NCBI GenBank assembly: GCA_028386065.3 | Contig: JAKUCV010001842.1 | Location: forward strand, 57,190 to 121,189 | Reading direction: 5' to 3' | DNA length: 64,000 nucleotides | Source of the DNA: Turnera subulata | Lineage: Eukaryota > Streptophyta > Magnoliopsida > Malpighiales > Passifloraceae | Part shown: one piece after another, positions 35,217 through 46,372 of the stretch | How the letters are laid out: each line of letters starts with the position of its first letter | Position numbering within the stretch: the stretch's first letter is position 1 | Notes under the pieces: generated by a model | Told to the model about the DNA's origin: nothing | Databases searched by the model: none | What the model saw: only the letters and a program-made list of their open reading frames with translations | Program-made: the position numbers and the translations under genes

Positions 35217-36005
35217 ATGGACAGTGAACGGGTAATACGAATTCTGGAAGATATGCTGCGAGCTTGCGTGATGAGTTATGGGGACAGTTGGAATAAATAC
35301 TTGTCTCTAGTTGAGTTTGCCTACAATAATAGTTACCAATCAAGCATTGGCATGGCCCCGTATGAATTGTTATATGGCCGCAGATGTCGGACTCCGGTAT
35401 GTTGGGATGAAGTTGGGGTCAGAAAATTGCTAGGGCCTGAAGTTGTGGAACTTACAGCCGAGAAAGTGAAAATAGCCCGTGAAAATTTGGTTGCTGCCCA
35501 GAGTAGGCAGAAATCCTATGCCGATAATAGAAGACGGGAGCTGGAATTTACAGTAGGGGATATGGTATTCCTCAAAGTATCACCCACAAAAGGAGTGTTT
35601 CGGTTTGGGAAAAAGGGAAAATTGAACCCTCGATACTTGGTTCCGTTTGAGATACTTGAAAAGATTGGGCCAGTGGCATATCACCTAGTATTGCCACCGA
35701 ATTTGTCGCAGATTCACCCGGTCTTTCATGTATCGATGCTACAAAAGTATTTACCGGATGCCTCACATGTTTTAGCACCACAAGAAATTCAATTGGGGGA
35801 AGAGCTGACATACAAAGCGCAGCCAATTGAGATAGTGGACAGACAAGTGCGCAAACTTCGTAATAAAGAGACTGCTTCAGTGAAAGTCTTGTGGGAAGAT
35901 CCCTCTGGACGAGAGGTTACTTGGGAATCCGAGAAGGAAATGTTGGACAAGTATCCGCACCTATTTTTAGGTAAATTTGAGGACGAATTTTCTATAAGGG
36001 GGTGA
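35217..36005 (+). pseudogene. Chromovirus integrase C-terminus and chromodomain
   Basis: Starts with ERVIRILEDMLRACV, which carries the catalytic-Glu region of integrase. It continues through VEFAYNNSYQSSIGMAPYELLYGRRC, then the GPxY-type module (KIGPVAYHLVLP). The last 50 or so residues are a chromodomain: IVDRQVRKLRNKET, VKVLWEDPSGREVTWE, MLDKYPHLF. Chromodomains of this type guide chromovirus integration to heterochromatin. The stop is followed by the tract AAGGGGGTGATGA and the LTR. Confidence 0.92.
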
Positions 36006-36008
36006 TGA
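35989..36008 (+). promoter_or_regulatory. Polypurine tract of the chromovirus
   Basis: TATAAGGGGGTGATGA immediately before the 3' LTR, the expected plus-strand primer. Confidence 0.7.
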
Positions 36009-37430
36009 TGTGATAACCCGTATAAGTGTAGCTCCAAGTGTTTACCTGATGAGGAAGGGGCTGGGAGTGTAGCTGGTGCAACTGGCCAGCAATTGGTTTT
36101 AGTTGGCTAGCTATTGGCTCGGTCGGATTAATTAGTGTGCGATTAGCTCTAATCGCAACTAATTTGTGCTAAGTGCTTGGGAAAACACTGATTATGGACT
36201 AAGCTTGGGGGCGAGCTGGCTTGCTTTTGTTGGCTGGAAAATAAGTAGGAGGTGGAGAGGTGTTTGTGATGGGTGGCAGAACTTGGTGGGCAGCTTGTGC
36301 AAGGTGGCAGGTTCTGGGTGCCAAGGCAGCAAGTGGCTGCTTAGTCACCTGGTTGCCTTAGCCTCATCTACCCAAGCAAGAACCTCACCCTCATTCTTGT
36401 GGCCAAATCGTGGAACATGACTCAGGGAGAATGCTTAGCTTTTTCAGAATTTTCCCAAGGCTCTTACACACAAGGAAGGGGGTGCTAGAACCTCAGGAGC
36501 ACCAAAAGAAGGGGAAAGGCCTAGTGAGGCCTAATCTAGTGTAAGTTGGGTTCTCTTGCTTGTAAAGATTGATGTTGCTATCTGGTTTGTTGATGACCCA
36601 ACGTGCTGTTGATGGCACCAAATGGTGCAATATTGATGATAAGATGATATGCCTTGGCTTGTTGACGAGTCCGATTTTCGGGCTGTGCATTCATGCATTA
36701 CACTTGCATCATGACATTGCATAAGATGGTTTTGATGATGAGCCATGCAGTGCTCCTAGGCTGCTTGGTTAAAGGTTGATGATGGTGGTGTTGTACTTGG
36801 CGCCGTGTGTGGTACTGGTAGCCGTTCGGAAATGCCTTGTAAGTGGGGCTGTGGGCTAAGGAGTAACACCGTTGGCAGGGGCTACTAGGCCACGCAGGTA
36901 GGCTGGGTGCAGCATCACGATAGCCTACCCGTGGGTTGTTCACGGTGCATTGATGTTAAGCTTGTTGGTTGTTGTTGCTACTTGAGTGCGGCATTGCTCT
37001 TGCTTGCTTGATCACCTGCTTATTGAGTCAATAGACTCACCCCCCCCCCCCCCCTCTTTCCACTCCCTTTGTTTCAGGGCAAGGAGTTGATCGACTTGGT
37101 GAGGGAAGACCCGAGAGACTCGTTTGTTAGACGATGGGTACTTAGCTGATTCTGGTTCCACCTAGACATTGTGCATATGTACATACATAAGAGTACAGTA
37201 GTGCCCCACTTTTAAAGTTCTTGACTAATGTAAAATAAATGCTGGTTGTGGTGTGTTTATATATATGAACGTGCTTTTGTGATGCCTAATGTTGATGTAC
37301 GCTGCGCGATAGACGTTCCTGCCCGTCGGGCTAACTTCTGCCCAATTCTGATGTAGGCCTTCGGGTGCCCTGTGGCATGCTAAGTGATGCGCAAGGCGCC
37401 TGGCCGGTCACGTATTGACGGGGCGTGACA
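36009..37430 (+). repeat. 3' LTR of the chromovirus
   Basis: TGTGATAACCCG..GGGGCGTGACA; followed by TGGAG (37431-37435), the second target copy. Contains a run of about 14 C at 37041. Confidence 0.92.
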
Positions 37431-37669
37431 TGGAGCTTTGAGTATTTGGGAATTTTGTTATCATTAATGTTCTACCTCTAGATTAACTTTCAGATATTGA
37501 GGAATTTGTCCAGCACATCGTATCCATATGAACCATATATGCAAAAGATATCATTGACATAAAAGAAAGAGTGCCCCTTTTATTGAAACGAAAACATCAT
37601 AACATATGCTTGCCTATTGGCTTATTACAAACTCTCGACTAGGCACTCCGCATAGGTCCACACACATCT

Positions 37670-40225
37670 TTAAGCAGTCTCGCTTTCCCAAAAGAGGTGC
37701 CCACAACCGAAATCCTCATCCTCATCTATCCCCCTCTTCTCTTCTACCTCCTCCTTTATCTCTTCAGGATAACAGTCAAAAAACAACTCAAATCCCGGTT
37801 TCCTAGTGTTTGTGATGCCACACATCCATGGTTCGGGGAAGCCGCAAAAAGGAAAGTCCTCTTCTTCCTTCACGAAATATCCATTCAGCATTTTGAAATA
37901 CGGGGTCATAGGAAAATCCAATTCCCGTTTGTTCTTACGAGCTGCCGCCTTAGCTTGGTTCCTCATCTTTTGCTCCTCTAGTTCTACCGAGGTCGGAACG
38001 TAGCCCAAACCAAAAGGAGGTACGGTGCTCATAATTTCCAGGACTTCCATCACTCCTTGTTGCCTCTTCCCTAATCCCATGATAGGAAAGAACTTCATCT
38101 TCCCCATAATGCTCATAACTGACGAATTACCAAACGGGTCGTAATAAGGAGGCCTCACAATGGGTTTATCAGCCATTATGGTGCTGATGGATTCGAGAAC
38201 AAAACCAGATAGGGACACTTCTTCTTCTTCTTCGATCCCACATATCGGTTTGATGTTCTTCTCAGTTGTTTCTCCTTTAACAGTGACTACCCCCTCTTTG
38301 TAAGGGAATCGTAATAGCTGATGCAAGGTGGAGGCTATAGCTCGGGCTTAGTGTAACCATGGTCTTCAAAGAAGCAAGTTGAAGCTTGATGCAATATCAA
38401 GTACTTGAAATTCCACCAAGAAAGGAGCGGGCCCGATGACAACCTCCAATTTTATCATGCCTAACACTTCTCTCCTAGCATTGTCATATGCCCTGACCAT
38501 AGTTCGAGAGGGTAAGAATTCTGCTACTTCAATTCCTAAAGAATTTGTCGTCTTCAATGGACAGACATTCAAGGCATATCCATTGTCTATTAGCACCAGG
38601 GGTATCTGATTCTCCTTAGCTTGAATGGTTATATATAAGGCATCGATATGAGCCTTCCTACCCGAGCGAAGGTCTTTGTCTGAAAAGGATATCCGATTGT
38701 CAACTTCTACTGAGGCTATCATGTTAGCCAATGCATCCGGTGCAGTATCAATGGGAACATGAGCCTTGCTTAAGGTTTGGAGCACCTTTTCCCGATGTGG
38801 ACGAGATGACATTAGCAAGCCCTAGATAGAGATGTTGGCCTGAGTCTTCTTCAACTGTTTTAGTACCATATCCTCTTCAGGGTCCGTTATTTCTTTCGGC
38901 TCATCTAGACGAAGAGGAGCCCTCCTTGCCACTCTTCCTAATCTAGTGATGATGTCGACTTCTTCATCGGAATCTTCATACCAACTTAAATCGAGCACAC
39001 AACATGGCAATTCAGAATCGACCTCCATCATATCAACCTCTCCAAGCAGGGGCAAGGGATTTGACTTTGTATTCGGCCTTTTAGGCAGAATTATTTCATT
39101 CTTATCTATCAAATCCTGGATCTCGTGACGAAGTCGGGCACAGTAGTCTGTGGCATGTCCAGCCGTCTGATGGAATGCACAAAATTTATTAGGGTCTCAT
39201 CCATAGGAGGCGCCAGGTCTTGATTCCAAAGGCTGTAATAAACCTTTTTCCACACATTTTTGCAGCATCTTCCCTAAAGACATAGGGAGAGGAGTGAATT
39301 CCCTCCTATTCAACTCAAATTGTAATGGGGATTCAGCGGCAACGTTGTTTACTTCAGCAGGCTTCTTTCCCGAAGGCGCGTTGAAACTCCTTCTGGAGGC
39401 ATCCGCAGGTACCTTAATTTTTCCCAAGCTAATAGCATCCTCTAGTTGCGTCCCTGCCCCAATGAGTTCTCTAAAGTTGGCATAATAATTGCCAACCATG
39501 CGATCATAGTAAATGGGCTGTAGGTTCTTGATCACCATCTGCACTTGATCTTCTTCGGTAGGTCTGTTCACCATTAAGGATGCCTTATTACGCCATCTTG
39601 AGATATATGCGGAAAACGTTTCTTGGGCCTCTTGCTTGGTTGTTTCCAAGTCCCTTTTAGTCACATCCACCTCAGTATTATAGTTGTACTGCTTCAAGAA
39701 TTCTTTACAAAGGTCTTCCCATTTGCTTATCTTGCTCTCGTCCAGGGTCATGAACCATCTCAATGCTCCTCCAGATAATGTTCTTTGGAATAATTGGGTC
39801 ATTAGTTCAGGCCCGATCCCCATAGGTTGGAGCATCCTCACATAGAACTTCAAGTGAGTTGTGGGACATCCCATTCTATTGAACTTCTCGATATCTGGCA
39901 TCTTGAACTTCTCAGGTAGACGAGCCTCAGGGAATAAAGACAAGCGATCCAAGTTCCAATCGTCTTCTTTCCTCTTCATGGTCTTCAAGAGATCCTCTAA
40001 TCTCCTAAGTCTTTCCCCATCCCCCTTTGGTTCTTGCACCACCGAATCACTGTCTTGAACTATCACCACATTGGGCTCGCCCTCAAGTTTTGAATTTTGC
40101 CCCCCATTACTCCCAGGGGACACCGTCTTCCCTTTCTTCAAAGCTTGGAGCGCGTCCATGACAGTCGGGTCTTTAAGGAGGTTCAAAACTTCCTCAGATA
40201 CTTTGGCACTATTTTCCTCACTCAT
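37670..40225 (-). pseudogene. Tat gag-protease polyprotein with four internal stops
   Basis: One continuous reading frame from MSEENSAKVSEE with stops at 39199-39197 (TGA), 38824-38822 (TAG), 38368-38366 (TGA) and 38350-38348 (TAA). Order: gag core (LPEKFKMPD, RWRNKASLMVNRPTEEDQVQMV), a CX2HX4HX4C knuckle (FCAFHQTAGHATDYC) just past the first stop, the protease-like region VLIDNGYALNVCP, and the segment FNLLL-RPWLH. LIDNG instead of LIDTG is usual in this Tat group as I know it. A glutamate-rich tail ends at 37670. There is no reverse transcriptase after it. Confidence 0.88.
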
Positions 40226-40707
40226 GATGTCCTAATGTTTAAAGGACTGGTGTCAAGGTCTTTGGCTCCTCACATGTTTCTTTTCAGATTCATATACGAG
40301 AGGACAATCAAAAGGGGTACCTCATGTATTTCTACTTGATTTCACAACAATGATCACTCAAATGCACGAAACACTTATTGATTCATAATGCATGAAATGC
40401 TCAGGGTATGAAGCTGGTTGGGGGCTAGAAAAACTACCGCTAAGGAATAGCTTGGCCTACTCACATGTGATAAAAGATTTCGCGTGAGGTCCGAGGCCCG
40501 TTAATCCCTATCATCGCTTGAGAAGCGAGAATCCGGTTCACACAAGCCACTATCGCTTAAAGAAAGCATTGTAGCGGACTTGGATCCCCTGGCCCTCTTA
40601 CGGTAGAGGCTTCACAACATTTTTTGTGAATGCAAGGCACTTATGATGACACATAGAAAGGCATACAAAAATTCAATAATTGCACAAAATTTCTTGAACT
40701 CTCAAAA

Positions 40708-40725
40708 TCCCCAGCGGAGTCGCCA
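40708..40725 (-). promoter_or_regulatory. Primer-binding site of the Tat element
   Basis: TGGCGACTCCGCTGGGGA on the minus strand, two bases from the LTR, identical to 1469-1486. Confidence 0.8.
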
Positions 40726-40727
40726 CC

Positions 40728-42196
40728 TGTGAATACCCGACCCAAAATCACTTGGGCCTATTCACCTTTCCTTTACACCTTCTTCATAATCGTCATCCAA
40801 TATCTTTGGAGTCGCCATCTAAATTTTATTAAGGGTTTAAAACTTGGAAAAAAACCCTTCATGTGACTCCATTTAGGCAACCGGTTTAGCAAACCAAAGA
40901 TATTGGACCCGGGGGTTCGTCATGGATGGGAAGGTGTTAGGCACCCATCCATGTTGGGGCGAAATCTTGTGCAATTAAAGGTTTATGTATGCCTTGTGCA
41001 AGTGGGTGAGTGTGTTCACCAAAATAAATCAAAAAATGAAAATAAAAAGAAGGGGGGAAGAAAAAGATTGGGCTTGAGTTTCCACCACTAGAAACCACCT
41101 ACGTACCCCGGCGACCGGGTTCAAAGCCCACGTAGTTCTTGCATCAGCATCACAACAATCACATCATCATCAACATCAACATCACAGTAGAAATAAAGGG
41201 ATTAGAATTACCACTTGCAGTCCTCCTCTAGCTCCTTGATTTGGGTTGTGTCTTGTACCCAACTTCTTTCCACACCTCAACTCTATCTTGAAGCTCCTCT
41301 TGATTCCCCTTTGCTGCCTTCAATAGATGATGCTACCCACGAAATCCTCCAGAGTTTTGCCTAAAGGCTAATTTTCTAAGCTTGGAGAGGTAGAGTTTCT
41401 CCAAGCTTCAAAATTTTTGGAAGAGTGTTTATGTAATAGCATGTCTTTGAATGTGAGAGGGGAGGGTTCTATTTATAGTGTTCTAGGCTGCCTAGGGTCG
41501 TGGACCATCTTAATGATCAGAGTAATGGCCGAAAATCTGGACCAAAACCGAGTAGAATCAAATCGCGGTCGAAAATTGGGGAGAAAACGCGTTCCAGGGC
41601 GCGCATGACCGCCAAGGCTGGATGACCGCCACGACGGGCGGTCATGTGTGGAAGACCGCCTAGGCCCGGCGGTCATCCCGAGATGACCGCCCGCGCCTAC
41701 GCGTTTCAACCGAACTTTCCATTTTTGCTCCCTATTCTCCCCTAATTCCTCCCTGATTGATCTTACTGCATAATCAACCCCTAGACTGTCCAGAATATTA
41801 TATTTTATTGACTATTACTCCCCTCAAACATCTCCTAATTAATCAATCACACATCATCTTCCCATTCCAAGCTAAAATCATACCAAAAACACTCTTGCTA
41901 TTAAGGAATGATTCAGCTCTGATTTTCCACGAAAATCAGAGTTAAATTTGTCTGCAAGCAAGGTGTTAATGGGCTATACAACTCTGGAGAAATCCTATTA
42001 AATTGGGCTCTTACATTCATCTTCAACCCAAAAATAAACATAATTGGATTTTAATAAATAAATAAAGCCCATACTTAATAGAATATAATACATTTTAGCA
42101 ATTTAGCTCCTAATATGATCAAATCACTTCTTCGCACATAAGGGACTTAATTACTACATTGCATAAATTTTCATGGGTCAAATTCGGGTGTTCACA
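40728..42196 (-). repeat. 5' LTR of the Tat element
   Basis: TGTGAATACCCG..CGGGTGTTCACA (1469 bp), followed by GTAAC (42197-42201). Confidence 0.92.
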
Positions 42197-42201
42197 GTAA
42201 C

Positions 42202-43191
42202 TCTCTGATTTTTTTTTTCCTTTCTTGATTCTGCTTCAACTTTACAAGTTAGGATTAGATATCTCAAAATCAAGTAACCAACTTGCAATAATTAATTAAC
42301 AGAAACAATGAAAGCCTAAAGAAGGAATGAAAGAGAAAACAATTCTAGAAGCAAGTATGACTCCAACAAACAAAGAAAGATCACACACAAAAACAAGGTA
42401 ATGTATGTGATAGAATATTGATAAGCTGAGTAATTATGAAACAACAATCACCCAACATAAGAAAAAGCACAAAAAAGCAAACAAAAAGAAAGAAAGAAAA
42501 CAATGACAGAAAAATTTTTATAGAGGCTCCTACACAAATCCTGCAACTTGAGACCCCAAAACACAAATTCGGGTAGATTCTTCCTACACAAAACCTGCAA
42601 CCCGAGACCAAAACCAGGCACAATTCCGATAGATGCCTTCTGCCCAAATTGTCGTCAACAACACTAAATTTCCACAATTTCAGCCAATCTTTTCAATCAA
42701 CTTGCAATTCGACACCCAAGTCCCCAATTTCAATTCCAATCCACCAAACACAAATTGGCAAGGCTTCTTTCCCTTTTTTTTCATGAACAGTATGGGCGAA
42801 CAGTATGTATGAACAGTATTTATAAATAGTAACTCGACTATTTTTTTCTTTTTAAATTTTTGAATAAAAAAAACACACACACAAAACACAAGAACAGAAA
42901 AAGTAATCAACGCAAGATATGATTGACTGAACCTATAAGCTTCACTACCAACTGATGCAGCAACAACCCTAGAATTCCACTCGGATCACCTCTGCAACTA
43001 ATTTGATCCCAAGACCTCCAATCTCCAATCAAACTAGGGTTTGGTATCCCTATTCTTCACCTCCTAAACTCAAAGGATTAGGCAACAAACAATGAGCAAT
43101 ACAAGGAGTTGATTAATCATCACAAGTAAAAATACTTGATAAGAGAAATCAATCCTAAATAGTAAAGTCAAGAGAATCCCTCTCTTGAGCT
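42202..43191 (-). other. Leader and 5' LTR stub of the decayed gypsy element
   Basis: Continues the sequence left of 11342 once the Tat element is removed. It is A-rich non-coding leader with three GAACAGTAT copies (42783-42820), then the LTR stub from 42953. An ORF at 42381-42677 shows no domain. Confidence 0.6.
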
Positions 43192-43351
43192 AGAATGTGA
43201 TGCTTGAATAATGGTCCCCGAGTATGGGTGACAGTTGTAATATACGGATTATTGTTGTATTGTATTTGTGAGATGTATTGTCTGATCTATCAATCAGAAT
43301 AGTTTCGGCACGTGTTTACCGAGTCTGGTAAATACGGATCGGGGCATTTCA
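43192..43351 (+). repeat. Distal end of the chromovirus-type LTR
   Basis: Ends GGTAAATACGGATCGGGGCATTTCA. The reverse complement of the LTR start at 60917 reads GGTAAATTTAGGTCGGGGTGTTTCA, so this is the end of the same LTR family, resuming after the nested block. About 1 kb that should lie between 8216 and this end is missing. Confidence 0.5.
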
Positions 43352-43373
43352 GACTCGTTTCGTGCTGATAACG

Positions 43374-43544
43374 TGTTGTAAATGATGTGTTGAAGAGAAG
43401 AAGAGAAGAGGAGAGTGCAGTGAAATGATGAAGATGAAGAGAGCTGAAGGCTCATCAACTGTCTCAGTTTTTTATTTCTTCAGTGTTGGGTAGATATATA
43501 TACACAGGTATTAGATACAACACTTTCACACACATTTTATAACA
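43374..43544 (-). repeat. Small copia LTR (171 bp)
   Basis: Plus strand TGTTGTAAATG..CATTTTATAACA, near-perfect terminal inverted repeats. On the minus strand it has TATATATATC followed by GAAATAAAAA, fitting a TATA box and poly(A) signal. Inside it on the minus strand is CACGTTATCAGCACGA, which I know as typical of the leader of small Ale/Retrofit-type copia elements. The partner LTR was not found. Confidence 0.6.
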
Positions 43545-43936
43545 ATGACAGTGTTTTGCATGTTAGTTTATTGCACAAGTGGACAAGTTTATGAACATAT
43601 CAGTCATTAGGCTTTTGTGATTGACAAACAAATATGTAAGTGCCCAAGTTTTGGGGAAATATCGGCCTGATTTTAATTTTACGGCGTAATAAAAGAAGTT
43701 CCTTTAAAATATATTGCATCTTCTGCAGAACTTTATTAACCCGACGGAGGAAGTACAGAGAACGTTTAACTGCGACTTAAACTTTACTTATTCATGATTT
43801 AACTATAATCAGAAAAGTTGTAGGAAAAAGAGGTTCCCCCGTTTGATTTCTAACCACTATATTTATACTTCTACCTGCTATTATCTGCTCATTCTTTAGG
43901 CTTCAAGAATGTGGATAGCAGTTTTCATTCCTAAAC

Positions 43937-46372
43937 TTAAACCCTCCGTCTTCTCCTGTGGTATGGTTTTGGAGGTAGTAGCTTGTCCACACAACCAGTG
44001 ACTATTATGATTCCTACTGACCAGAAAAAAGCAGCTGAATATCCAATTCCAGCTGCTTCCCAGGAAAACCATATCTCGTCTACTTCAGTTGGAACTGCCG
44101 GTGCCTCTGCTGTTGGACACATAACTCGAATTTGCATGCCACACAATCCACTGTTGTTGGCATAGTAGCTTGGGTCGTTCATGGTATCCATTTGACCACC
44201 CTGCGGGATCTCTCCCTCGAGTTTGTTGTTACTCAAATCCAAGGTTGTCAGTTGTCCAAGCTTTGATAGTGTTCGGGGAATGGAACCTGATAGGCTGTTG
44301 TGTGACAAGTCCAGACTCTCTAAATTCTCCAGATCACCAAAACTTTCCGGTATCTTGCCTGAGAGGTGGTTGTATGAGATGTTCAGTAGTTTCAGACCCT
44401 TTAAATGACCCAAGGAAGGTGGGATTTCACCAAAAAGTCTATTCTTTGATAGGTCTAGGAAAGAGTAGATATCAAGGCTGCGGCTGGAGAGACCTTGTTC
44501 GTACTTCTTCCAGTTCACTTTCAGGTCACTGAACTCAATGGTGAAGGTGAACACATCTGATGTTGATGAAAGTGAATTGGGAGTATCTATCATTCCCACC
44601 ATATTCCCAAGCCCAACCGGGATTTCACCTTCGAGATTGTTGCTCGAGACATCAAGAATGCGAAGGCTGGTGAGGTTGGAAAAGGTGTCAGGAAGTGAAC
44701 CTTCTAGTGAGTTGTTGCGCAAGTTCAGGACTTGAAGACTGGTCATCTGGGAGAGAGATGCTGGCAATTCACCAGTGATTTTGTTGTTTTGAAGATCAAG
44801 GTGTTGAAGCTTGCTCAGGTTTGTGATGTTCCTTGGTAGTTGGCCAAAGAACATGTTATTTCCAAGAGAAAGAAGCCGGGTATCTTGTGTAAATGCTACT
44901 GGAACCTCACCTGAGAATTCATTTGAAGAGAAGTCTAAGTAGGCAAGCAATCCATCAGGTTTAAAAGCAGGGATGTGGCCTGAAAATCTGTTCCTGGACA
45001 CATCCAGTAGAAGGAGACGATAAATGTGGGAGATAGACTTTGGAATCTGCCCTGAAAATTTGTTTCCAGATAACATCAGAAGCATGACCCTTGTGGCATT
45101 TCCAATGTTGGGTGGCAAATCTCCACTGAAATTGTTCCTTGATAAGGCAAGGATCGATAAATTCTCAGATTCAAATAGACGAGATGGAAGAGAACCAGAG
45201 AGATTGTTATCTGACAAAAATATGCTGCCTAGGTCCATTTCAGCAAGCCACAACGGAAATGCTCCTTGGAGCAAATTCTCACTCAAATCCAGAAACACAA
45301 GATCCTTCTGCATAGAAATCCACTCCGGGATCCTTCCGTGGAGACGGCATGATCTCAAAGATAACTGAGATAAGGAACACCTTGGGACCAAGTCCACAGT
45401 GTTGTTCCAGGTCAGGTTATTCCCTCCAAGGAACAGCTCTTTGAGGGTTTCAATGTCAAGCAGCCATGTCGGGATGTTTCCGCCGAGCAAGTTGTTTTCC
45501 AACCTGAGAATTTCCAACTTGTGCATCTTCTGTATCGATGAAGGGATTCCACGAGTCAGCCTGTTGTCGCTCAATGCCAAAGTGGTCAAATTGGTTAATT
45601 TTCCAATATCAGCAGGAATCTCCCCTGATAAACGATTCTCTCTAAGTTCCAACACTTGTAACTCCTGCAGATGCAGGACTGAGGATGGAATCCCACCCAA
45701 GAAACGGTTGCCTCGGAGGCTCAGCTGCTGCAACTTTGTGAGGTTGGCAATCTCGTCAGGAATACCACCTCCCAGTGAATTATCATTCAGGTACAACACT
45801 CTCAAGCTTTTAAGGGAGCTCACTTCCTTGCTTAGAATTCCGCGCAGCAAGTTGCTACTTATGTCAAGATAATCAAGAGATGTCATTTGAAAAATCTGGG
45901 GAGGAATGGGGCCGCTAAAGTTATTCTGCCTCATGTCGAGATGAACCAGTTTGCTGAGATTGGCAAGCATGCTTCCAGGAATTTCACCAACTATGTAGTT
46001 TGAGGATATATCAAGCAGGGTCAAGCTCTTAATGCGAAAGAGAGGGAGTAATACCTTGGAAGGTACGGATACAGGCTGGGTGGAGTTGGATGAAGTGAGG
46101 GAGTAAAGATTGAGTTCTTCCACCACCTGTCTTGAAGTTGACTCGGGAGTACTGCTACACACAACCATCTCCCAGTTGCAACAATCAGAGCTGGTGGAAT
46201 TCCATGTGTCAAAACCATCATAAAGAGTGTAGTTTGAAGAAGGGTCAATACCGTCGATGAAGGAGTGTTTGAACTGGAGAAGGGCTTGCTTCTGATCATC
46301 TGGACAGCAAAGGGAAGTGGTGAAGAAGAAGAAGAGCATTATCGCCAATAGGAGGAAGATGAGTTTGGCCAT
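43937..46372 (-). CDS. Leucine-rich-repeat receptor-like protein
   Basis: An intact 811-codon frame without introns. Residues 1-22 are a signal peptide ([17 protein letters not shown]..). An N-terminal cap follows with [14 protein letters not shown] and the paired Cys of [10 protein letters not shown]. About 24 extracellular LRRs of the plant type (LxxLxLxxNxLxGxIP) follow. Between LRR 20 and 21 lies a non-LRR island with [10 protein letters not shown], as in receptor-like proteins. After the LRRs come a Cys-containing cap ([12 protein letters not shown]), an acidic spacer, one membrane helix ([18 protein letters not shown]) and a short basic tail ending RRRRRV. There is no kinase, so it should signal through partners such as SOBIR1-type kinases. 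The ligand is unknown; family roles are immunity or development. Confidence 0.95.
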   Translation of the reverse strand: MAKLIFLLLAIMLFFFFTTSLCCPDDQKQALLQFKHSFIDGIDPSSNYTLYDGFDTWNSTSSDCCNWEMVVCSSTPESTSRQVVEELNLYSLTSSNSTQPVSVPSKVLLPLFRIKSLTLLDISSNYIVGEIPGSMLANLSKLVHLDMRQNNFSGPIPPQIFQMTSLDYLDISSNLLRGILSKEVSSLKSLRVLYLNDNSLGGGIPDEIANLTKLQQLSLRGNRFLGGIPSSVLHLQELQVLELRENRLSGEIPADIGKLTNLTTLALSDNRLTRGIPSSIQKMHKLEILRLENNLLGGNIPTWLLDIETLKELFLGGNNLTWNNTVDLVPRCSLSQLSLRSCRLHGRIPEWISMQKDLVFLDLSENLLQGAFPLWLAEMDLGSIFLSDNNLSGSLPSRLFESENLSILALSRNNFSGDLPPNIGNATRVMLLMLSGNKFSGQIPKSISHIYRLLLLDVSRNRFSGHIPAFKPDGLLAYLDFSSNEFSGEVPVAFTQDTRLLSLGNNMFFGQLPRNITNLSKLQHLDLQNNKITGELPASLSQMTSLQVLNLRNNSLEGSLPDTFSNLTSLRILDVSSNNLEGEIPVGLGNMVGMIDTPNSLSSTSDVFTFTIEFSDLKVNWKKYEQGLSSRSLDIYSFLDLSKNRLFGEIPPSLGHLKGLKLLNISYNHLSGKIPESFGDLENLESLDLSHNSLSGSIPRTLSKLGQLTTLDLSNNKLEGEIPQGGQMDTMNDPSYYANNSGLCGMQIRVMCPTAEAPAVPTEVDEIWFSWEAAGIGYSAAFFWSVGIIIVTGCVDKLLPPKPYHRRRRRV

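Larger units (their letters stand above)
21587..37430 (+). mobile_element. Tekay-type chromovirus (Ty3/gypsy), complete but mutated
   Basis: LTRs of 1421 and 1422 bp, a perfect TGGAG duplication, and the order gag, protease, reverse transcriptase, RNase H, integrase, chromodomain. The C-terminal chromodomain and the LTR ends (TGTSATAACCCG..GGGGCGTGACA) place it with chromoviruses, most like Tekay/Del. It is inserted in the Tat element in the opposite orientation. Removing the copia solo LTR and its nested guest leaves about 7.8 kb. Gag and pol carry stops and frameshifts, so it is not autonomous now, although the LTRs are very similar. Confidence 0.92.
11343..42196 (-). mobile_element. Non-autonomous Tat-type Ty3/gypsy element, complete
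   Basis: Two LTRs (1482 and 1469 bp) and a GTAAC duplication define the element. Removing the copia (13776-19227) and the chromovirus (21587-37430), each with one target-site copy, leaves about 9.5 kb. In its own direction it has 5' LTR (42196 to 40728), primer site, gag-protease (40225 to 37670), no recognisable reverse transcriptase, RNase H or integrase, then an antisense gene (19976-21291), hairpin arrays, a polypurine tract and the 3' LTR (12824 to 11343). It would have depended on pol from another element. The antisense gene is a known feature type of some Tat-lineage elements. Confidence 0.9.
8217..43191 (-). mobile_element. Decayed Ty3/gypsy element, interrupted by the Tat element
   Basis: LTR-like ends beginning TGATGCAGCAACAACCC on the plus strand occur at 8217 and at 42953. 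Between them, once the Tat insertion (11343-42196 plus one GTAAC copy) is removed, lies a minus-strand gag-pol remnant and its leader. The left LTR is long (to about 8790). The right LTR is recognisable only to about 43191. Beside the right LTR the minus strand reads TTGGTAGTGAAGC, a primer-site-like sequence. No clean target duplication was found, which fits an old, partly deleted copy. Confidence 0.65.

Noticed and set aside
37037..37053. C-run as a functional element
   Set aside because: The other LTR has a short C-run at the same place; this is homopolymer length change or sequencing error.
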